Below are positions 57,489-64,000 of a DNA stretch of 64,000 nt, piece after piece. Both the position numbers and the translations under genes were made by a program. Source of the stretch: Phyto melanocephala (taxonomy: Eukaryota > Arthropoda > Insecta > Diptera > Rhinophoridae); contig OW799235.1 of the NCBI GenBank assembly GCA_941918925.1, positions 16,046,701 to 16,110,700 of the forward strand. The letters are read 5' to 3'. Within the stretch, counting starts at the first letter, position 1, and every line of letters starts with the position of its first letter. The notes below the pieces were generated by a model. It was not told where the DNA came from, searched no databases, and saw only the letters and a list, made by a program, of their open reading frames with translations.

Positions 57489-58871
57489 GGTATTAAAGCA
57501 CCCCCACTTTGGTTTAACTAGACACAGATAAAATACGGCCAGTCAATTTTTACTTAATCTCATGACTTTGTTAAATAATAGTTGAAATTTTTTTATACAT
57601 ATTTCGTGCCTGCTCTAATACTGCAATATAAAATTCTTTAAACATTCTAAAGATTGAAAATTATATAAGTTATATTATAAATTATATATCTTGTATAATA
57701 CAAATTATTAACCAACATGCCGGCATAAAGCAGATGTAACGTTGTCCATAATTTTAGCTCTGCCATAAACTTATGAAGAATTGTTAAAACAATAGTCTAA
57801 GAAGTTATTCAGTGCATTAAAAATTGGCATCGTATTTTTTGCACAGCTGCTTAAAACACCCAACTTTCCTTTAGATAATGTATGCAGGTCCTTTCTAATC
57901 GGATAGTTTGAATCTATTGTTAGATATTCAGAACTAAGCCTGCATCTTTGATTCATCTCCTGGGTGTGAAAAAGTTCTTTCTCAAATCAATCTTACTAAA
58001 ATTATAATATTATCCTTGTATTTTTGTACCCTCAGAGAGTCATTTAAGTATTGAGTTTATTGTTTATCAAAATATATTTTTAATTATTTTATTATAAATT
58101 TTCAAATAAAAATTAAAACATTCATTTAGAATTTAAAGGGCTCATTAAAAAATAATTCATTTAACACACCAACCTGGCAATACTTTTAACGAGGACCATT
58201 TTAATATTTAAGCCCTTTTAATTAAATAACAAATTTTTGTGACTTTTCTTAAAAAGAAATTAAATATTAAAAAATTCAGCAAGAGATGAAAAATTAAACT
58301 TTATCCATCAAAAAGTTTTTTTCTTCTTATTCTGAACTTTATAAATATTTGTACAAACGAACTTAAACAACTTGAAATATTCGTTCATTTGAAATTTATT
58401 TATTTTACCCTTTCATACCCCCTCCGGATAAAAAGAGCAGAGCAGAAATATCAAAAAGAATGTTATAAATTTTCTTTTGTACTCGTATCAAGTGCTTGTA
58501 TTTATTTATATATATTTTGCTCAAAAATAATGAAATATTTCAAAAAATGTCTACGAATAAGAAGAAAACTTAACACTAAAGTTAGTTTGTTAAACTAAGC
58601 AATTTCTCATCAACTACACAAAAACTTTAATAGACGGGATGGAGGCAAACACATAGAAAATGCCTACGAAATGTGTGTAATGGAATAAAAGTTATGTTGG
58701 TACTCAAAAATAAACTAGAACTTGAACTTTTCTTTTCGACTTAAAAATATTTTTTTAGATACAAAGATAAGAATAAACTAGAAGAATTAGGAAACTTAAT
58801 ATAATAAATGTTCATTTAGAATATTCTTTTCTTTTATAATTTAGTTGCTTTTTACTGTGTTATATTGGGCT
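57489..58871. other. Gene-free A/T-rich stretch
   Basis: No motif-bearing ORF and no element ends. Confidence 0.45.
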
Positions 58872-59165
58872 TTTATACTCTTCACCAGAGGAGCCAAGGG
58901 TATATATAGCTTTGTCATTTAGTTTGTAATTTCTGAAATATTTGAAAGCTTATGTCTAGGGAAGTCGATTATCCCTCTATCCGTCCTCTGTGAGTTTGTT
59001 GGTTGAAATTAATTTTTAGAAGGCCCCACATTCGTTCTAAATTTTTTGATTTTAAAAACTTTACAGTATTTAAATCTACCATATACGCGGTATATTTGTT
59101 CATGTCGAAAATTTTTGTTTTTTTATAACGTGAATGCGTGTTAGTTTATGTATTTACGTGGGTAT
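58872..59165 (-). mobile_element. Fragment of the CCCTTCACC repeat (A5), inverted
   Basis: It reads TTATACTCTTCACCAGAGGA, GGGTATATATAGCTTTGTCA, TTTGTAATTTCTG.AATATT, GAAGCTT-like and AGGGAAGTCGATTAT. This is the reverse-complement order of the right end of copy A1 (2740-2880). It decays beyond about 59165. Confidence 0.5.
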
Positions 59166-60399
59166 GTGGGCAAATTTCTGTAGCATGGTCAAGCAATAAG
59201 TACTAAATGTTGATTATGAAAGAGGCTATCAGACTGAATATATAAAGACACACAATATAAAAGACACTTTTACCCGGTCATCAATAGGAAAATTAATTTT
59301 GTTATCAGTGACTAGATCGTCACTATTTTCTATCTACTCAATAATGTTGAAAATTTATTCCCAAACTATACAGGCAGGCTCAATTAGCTGTAAAAGAAAG
59401 AAAATGATATAAGACTGAATTTAAGGGATCCCAATAGATCTGTCGGTTTGTGAAATCGCTTGGCTGATATCATTTATAGTTTTCGAAATATGACAAATCA
59501 ACTTTGTGCTATACAATACTTTTGTAATTAATAACTAAACTTTAAAGAGCATTTAGCAATAAAACATTTTTGTCATATAAAACACAATTATTATTATGAA
59601 CGAAAAAATGGTTAAAATTTTTGACAAAAAATAAAAATCTGGAGTTGTCTACAACTAATCTCTAATACTAGGGGATTAGCCACTCATTCCTTTTTTTTTT
59701 AATAAATTTTATATAATTGAAATTATATTCATTATATTTGATTTATCTTAATCCCTCGAAAATTATGCTGTGCTGGTCGCATAGAAAATTGCTTTTGTTT
59801 TCACTAAAATGATTTTTAACAAACTTTACACACACCCAAAGTTTCATGAAAATAAAATCTAATGATAAAATAATGAGGCATTGTCACGCCCACTGATTAT
59901 AAAAATTATTTTATACTATGTTTGCTATGCTGATTTTAATCAATCTTTACACACACAAAAAATTATTAGCCCAACAAATTTTTATAGTGACAAAAGTAGG
60001 TGCTGCCACGCCCATATATTACCCCGTTGTTTAGTTAAACTTTGCGTACGCATGGAATTCCATCGACACAATAATTTAGTGGATATAAAAAATTTTTATT
60101 GAACTTTTTACTCAAATAGGGTTCGGTGACAATATAATTTAAAACCTGCAAAAAAGCTTATAACTATGATCATAAAAAGTAAATCGCTATATTTGCGATA
60201 TAGTAGGAAAGTATACCATTAAAAAAAATAAAAAATTGTGAATCACCTAGACTTCCCAATTCCATATAGGTCACTGCATTCTTTAAAATCTATCCTCTGT
60301 GCAAAAAAAAAATAAAGCAAAGCAGCCAACTAGTCCACTGATTTCTTTAGCTTATGGGTTTTGATTTGCTTAAAGTTGATGCTTGTAAACCTAAAATAA
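59166..60399. other. Mostly non-coding; weak CACGCCCA repeat at 59820-60030
   Basis: TTTACACACACCCAAAGTTTCATGAAA, GTCACGCCCAC, TTTACACACACAAAAAATTA and TGCCACGCCCATATATTA form two weak repeats of the type found inside the Helitron-like elements, suggesting a decayed copy. No ends are visible. Confidence 0.35.
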
Positions 60400-61051
60400 C
60401 ACTGCTCAACAGCAAAATCTTCCATTAAATAAAACTATGTAGACTATATGGATTTTGATGCGCTGCACTCAAATCCGTTGTCGTTTTTTTTTCATTAGAT
60501 CGTGATTTTTTTTATGGACGTGGCAAATTTTTCGCCCTAAATAAGTCAGGTACGGAAACATATTTCATCCTAACTGGATAACCAGTTATCTTATTTTCAA
60601 AAATAAAGCACCAGAAGATGTGCAACAAGTTTGTATCTATTTTTGTTGAATAAAATTTTTCTCTGTCTCTTATCATTTTGGAATTATTATTATTGGAGAA
60701 AAAAAATTTTTTTCGTGCAAAATTCGTAATTTTTTATAAATTTAAAAATAGAATTAAAAATATATAAGGCAAATATTCAACATTTTACACTTTTTTCTAA
60801 GAGCTACTTATCTTGAAAATAAAAAAAGCCATAAACCTTAAAAATCGGTTAAAAATGCAGATTTTATTGTCAATTTACCGCAGGCACTCAATATTGACCA
60901 AATATGTGTAATGCAGCAAACAACGTCAGAGTGGGCGCACTAAAGCGTCTTGTAGCAACAATGAATGGCAACTCTTTACTTCAAAAAATCCATATAGTCC
61001 ACATAGTTTTAATTAACGGGAAGACAAAAAGTGATCTTTTGTCGAGCAGTG
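60400..61051. mobile_element. Non-autonomous element with long gapped inverted repeats
   Basis: The ends CACTGCTCAACA and (inverse) CACTGCTCGACA are followed inward by a gap. A further inverted match then begins AAAACTATGT(A/G)GACTATA and continues TGGATTTT (60438-60467 against 60985-61015). The right end is followed by TA; the left is preceded by TAA, so a TA target is possible but not proven. It has no ORF. A Tc1/mariner-type MITE is a guess from the TA and end wording. Confidence 0.6.
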
Positions 61052-61389
61052 TAATCAAAACTATGTAACGGAACGCGCTGAAAAATCTCATGGGTATTGT
61101 GACTCTTGCAACTGTGAATTTAGAAAGATCAAGAATAAAAAAGTTCTCGTTTTGAGAATTTTTATGATCTCAATCTATATACTATTCGAGCTTAAACTTT
61201 TTAAATTTGCGATTTGTCTTGCATTCTTCCTTGCAATCAATAAATCACATTTCTTAAAGATTTGTGGCTGGCATTATGAAATCGTTGTTATTCAGTGTCC
61301 TATATAACATTAATAGAGGCCATTCTGAACCAATACAGATAACTCATAGTTGAACGGAAATTAGGGATTAACTTTTTTAATTGATTTTT
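61052..61389. other. Spacer
   Basis: Nothing recognised. AAAACTATGTAAC just outside the TIR element repeats part of its arm. Confidence 0.4.
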
Positions 61390-62375
61390 CAAGCTCGAGG
61401 TCTTTATAAATATTTGTTGATTTATTTATTATCCAATATTTCGCTGCTCCTTTTTGTAGCATCTTCAGGAAAGAAATTGTGTGTTTTTACAAAATTTTTA
61501 TATAATTTTCTAACATAAAAATATTTTATAAACATTTTAAAAAATTAACCTAAAAATTATTATATTAAAAATGTAACATAACAAAATATTAACACAAAAT
61601 ATTTATTACTAAATTTAAAGCTTGTGGAAATGTTATTTTTTGTGTATTAAATGCCTATAGTTCTGAGCAACATTATCTGTGTCTGCCTTAAAGTTAATTC
61701 TTTGCGTTCCTGGAATACGTTTGTAATTATGTTTAATGTTTAGAACTGATACATTTTCAAAGTTTAGTGATTCGATTTAGAACAATGTGTTGCTAAAGCC
61801 GTTTTGTGATTAATATTAATATTAATATTGTCTCTTTACTTTTGGTCCGATCTATGTCCAGTTATTCTTGTCTTAAGTTTATTCTTTGTCGTACCTATGT
61901 AAACCTTATTACAACTTTCATTATCATTACCGTTACAAGGTATTTTATATACTACAGTTGACATGTCCCACTTATTTATTCTATCTTTTGTCTTACTAAA
62001 TAGTCTACATAATTATATGTCCTATAAGCTATTCCATATCTTTCAAAATCAAAGATTCTAGATTTCCTCAAACAAGTTATAGACTTGTAAATTTTTCGTT
62101 CTAATATGGCTGAGTAACTATTTTCATTACTATTATCATTATTATTGCTATTATTATTATTATTATGATTTTTTCTAAATTGATTTAGCAAACTTTGAAC
62201 TACTTAAATAGGAAAACTGTTGTCAATTAATATCTCCTTAATTATTTCCCTATTTTCCATATGGAAATCTTTATCACGAATTGTTAATACTCTTTTTATA
62301 AAATTTTTAGCCGTATTCATAATAATCTGTCTGCCATGTTTATAATAAGAATTTTGGGTATGATCAATATTGCTT
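61390..62375 (-). pseudogene. Penelope-like element: linker and GIY-YIG endonuclease
   Basis: Minus strand, from about 62360: a YYKHGRQIIMNTAKNFIKRV segment just after the RT thumb, then VLTIRDKDFHMENREIIKEI. An Asn-rich linker encoded by an AAT microsatellite follows (62115-62175), then RKIYKSITCLRK with a frameshift. The endonuclease domain comes next: INKWDMSTVVYKIPCNGND, SCNKVYIGTTKNKLKTRITG and HRSDQK (61980-61830), then KTALATHCSKSNH after a stop. VYKIPC and KVYIG are the two halves of the GIY-YIG signature, with the catalytic Arg in KTRITGH. Known: Penelope elements couple a telomerase-like RT to this nuclease. PEDATKRSS-type residues near 61470 close the protein. Stops and frameshifts make it dead. 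Confidence 0.85.
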
Positions 62376-62379
62376 CTCC

Positions 62380-63408
62380 TATTGATTACAAGGTACCTGA
62401 ACTAGCACTCGATCCGGGTTTCGTGACGAATATACCTGATAGATCTGAATACGACAACGGCCTCCGACCTCCGGAGAATGCCATCCAGATATTTACTGAC
62501 GGATCGAAATCACATGCTGGAGCTGGATGTGGTATCTTTTTGATCCAGTTGGGTTTGGAATTGTCCCTTAGGCTACCGGATTACTGTAGCGCGATACAGC
62601 CCGAACTAATGGCTATTAGGACAGCCGCGGAACAGATTCAGTATAATGAAATATCTGGCAGGGATATTTATATATTTACTGACAGCAAGGCGGCTATTAG
62701 GTCCCTTGAGAGTGTGTACAGCACATCGAAAATTGCCCAGGAATGCCGGGTGTCTCTTGAGGAGATAGCGAGACATTCGACGGTTACCCCTGTGTGGGTT
62801 CCAGGACATGGGGATATTGATGGTAATAATAGAGCTGATGCACATGCAAAAGCCGGTACCACCTTAGATTCGGTTGAATGCAGTTATGCTTTGGGTATTC
62901 CCTTATCGAAGGGTAGCAGCTAATCTCGCATCAATTCTATTTGGATGCCAAGGAAAGATGGGTGAGAGAACCCACTTGTTTGGAAACCAGAAAGATCTGG
63001 CCTGACATGGATGTGCATAGGACGCAATATGCAGTGAATATGCCTCGAATCCACCTTAGGAACCTCATAGCGGTCATTACCGGACACTGGCCTATACGAC
63101 TTCTGCAGAAGTTGCGATAACGAGGAAGAGGAGGAGACGACTGAACATCTTCTTTGCAATTGTCCTGCATTCGGGGACCTGAGACGCCAGATTCTGCGTC
63201 AACGAATACTTGTAAGTAAAACTTGTCTTTCCGCAGTTGAACTGGGAAAGATCCATACCTTCGTAAACAGGACAGGATTGCTGAGGAACGACGGCCAGAG
63301 GACATAGACAAACGGGCGATGGTGCCTACGGTATCACAACGGGACCCTCGGAGGACCCAAGTGAGCTATGCCTTCGGGCGGCTGCCGGGTCTAACTTAAC
63401 CTAACCAT
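62380..63408 (+). mobile_element. RNase H LINE (I/LOA-type), 5'-truncated, inserted in the Penelope-like element
   Basis: The coding remnant runs from upstream of the RNase H domain to the stop at 63305-63307. A short 3' UTR follows (ACAACGGGACCCTCGGAGGA ... GGCGGCTGCCGGG) and a TAACTTAACCTAACC tail ends at about 63408. Penelope sequence lies on both sides on the opposite strand, so the LINE landed within it. The G+C content is much higher than the surroundings, which suggests a younger insertion or a different donor composition. Confidence 0.8.
62390..63307 (+). pseudogene. LINE RNase H and CCHC-type finger, nearly intact
   Basis: The frame from about 62390 to 62923 contains a complete-looking RNase H: IQIFTDGSKSHAGAGCGIFL with the first catalytic Asp, QPELMAIRTAAE with the Glu, IYIFTDSKAAIRSLES with the second Asp, and VTPVWVPGHGDIDGNNRADA with His and the last Asp. 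A frame change and stop near 62905-62923 move to another frame, with FYLDAKERWVREPTC and RIHLRNLIAVITGHW. A further shift near 63090 leads to FCRSCDNEEEEETTEHLLCN, CPAFGDLRRQ (the C-x2-C...H-x3-C finger) and the end at 63307. All RNase H catalytic residues are present, unlike the relics at 29430 and 30340. The reverse transcriptase is missing, so the element is not autonomous. Confidence 0.85.
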
Positions 63409-63570
63409 ATCCGCTACAATTGGTGATGCTGGAGATCCCATTGGAAACCCCTTTTTTTTTGTAAATACACCTTACCATCATATTGAAAAAATCTATTTTC
63501 TTCAATAAAAAATTTAATAATTGTCAAAAAATCATTAAAAAAATTTTATAAAATAAAGGTCAAATAAGAG
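63409..63570 (-). pseudogene. Penelope-like element: RT fragment beyond the LINE
   Basis: The minus strand reads FFNDFLTIIKFFIEENRFFQ, YDGKVYLQKK, then after a one-base slip in a run of nine A the conserved GFPMGSPASPIVADM (63460-63411). Known: the PMGSPLSP.(I/L)AD block precedes the YVDD box in Penelope RTs. The YVDD box and the following roughly 100-150 residues are absent from both sides of the LINE, so a deletion accompanied or preceded the insertion. Upstream (beyond 63570) the similarity fades. Confidence 0.8.
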
Positions 63571-64000
63571 CAATAAGAATTGGGGATAAACTTTAATAAA
63601 GAAAACTGCTAATGACCACGTTCTTACATATGTATTTTTAAAGTGACTCTTCTGACTTAAAATTGCTAACAGGGTACAGTCATCTACATTATCTATATAC
63701 ATTCATCTATGTATTCCTTATAATATATATGTTGCTTATGCAGTTAAAAAATATATGTGTCTATGTCTATGCGTGCTTGTATGTACTTAATGTGTGTTGT
63801 GTACATGTTCTTGTTATTTGACCAGATCTCAGTTGCAGAGTGCATTCATAATTCTCCATAAATTTATGTACACTGATGTGTTATTTACGATGCTCAAAGG
63901 CATTTAGTGTAATACTCTAGTTGTGTTTGTTGTTGTGATGTTGGTGTCTTAAAAAAAAATTCCACATTCATATGTATGCAAGCGCATGTATGTGTGACTG
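63571..64000. other. A/T-rich and TG-rich flank
   Basis: No feature recognised; ATGTGT/TGTATG patches only. Confidence 0.45.

Noticed and set aside
62606..63311. Several minus-strand ORFs of 64-124 codons
   Set aside because: Antisense shadows of the LINE RNase H and finger coding sequence, whose motifs are on the plus strand.
63395..63408. TTAACCTAACC resembling a telomeric repeat
   Set aside because: It is the 3' tail of the RNase H LINE, directly after its UTR; telomere repeats of this form are not used by higher flies.

Overview
The window looks like an intergenic or long-intron stretch of a fly genome, probably a calyptrate (muscoid or oestroid) dipteran. The reasons are extreme A+T richness, abundant microsatellites, no bacterial-style gene packing, and relics of rosa-like mariner, piggyBac, hAT, Helitron, R1/LOA/Jockey-type LINE and Penelope-like elements. 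I find no host protein-coding gene, tRNA or rRNA that I can support. Species is inference; I cannot search databases.

Layout. 0-5 kb: a short Helitron-like element (436-932), a long dispersed 'ACAAGTAAGAG...CCCTTCACC' repeat (1638-2882), an inverted-repeat element in A/T-rich degenerate repeats, and a (TTA)n tract. 5-11 kb: a dead RTE-like LINE, a 257-bp (CTAT)n tract abutting a Helitron-like fragment, and a LINE 3' end. 14-19 kb: an inverted dispersed repeat, a complete Helitron-like element (15296-16182), and a mariner with TIRs and TA target duplication (17734-18617). 19-29 kb: mostly empty, apart from a repeat interrupted by a small foldback insertion, a 5'-truncated LINE with poly(A), and a piggyBac C-terminus. 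29-32 kb: two RNase H LINE relics with a duplicated 3' UTR. 33-38 kb: a non-autonomous hAT element nested in the dispersed repeat, two more LINEs, and a tandem-repeat/LTR-like block. 40-46 kb: a dead mariner, a tandem array, a piggyBac relic, an internally deleted hAT, and a second inverted copy of the first Helitron-like element. 48-50 kb: an R1-like LINE relic. 51-57 kb: two internally deleted sister mariners, one inserted inside an older mariner gene. 57-61 kb: hairpin and TIR elements. 61.4-63.6 kb: a Penelope-like element split by an RNase H LINE.

No genes here work together; the biology is layered transposon history. Nearly every coding relic has frameshifts, stops or lost catalytic residues. 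The most informative parts are the nested insertions with intact target-site duplications (hAT in repeat, mariner in mariner, LINE in Penelope, foldback in Helitron-like repeat), which give relative insertion ages, plus a cluster of five TGTCACGTACG motifs that I cannot explain. I saw no convincing new molecular system.
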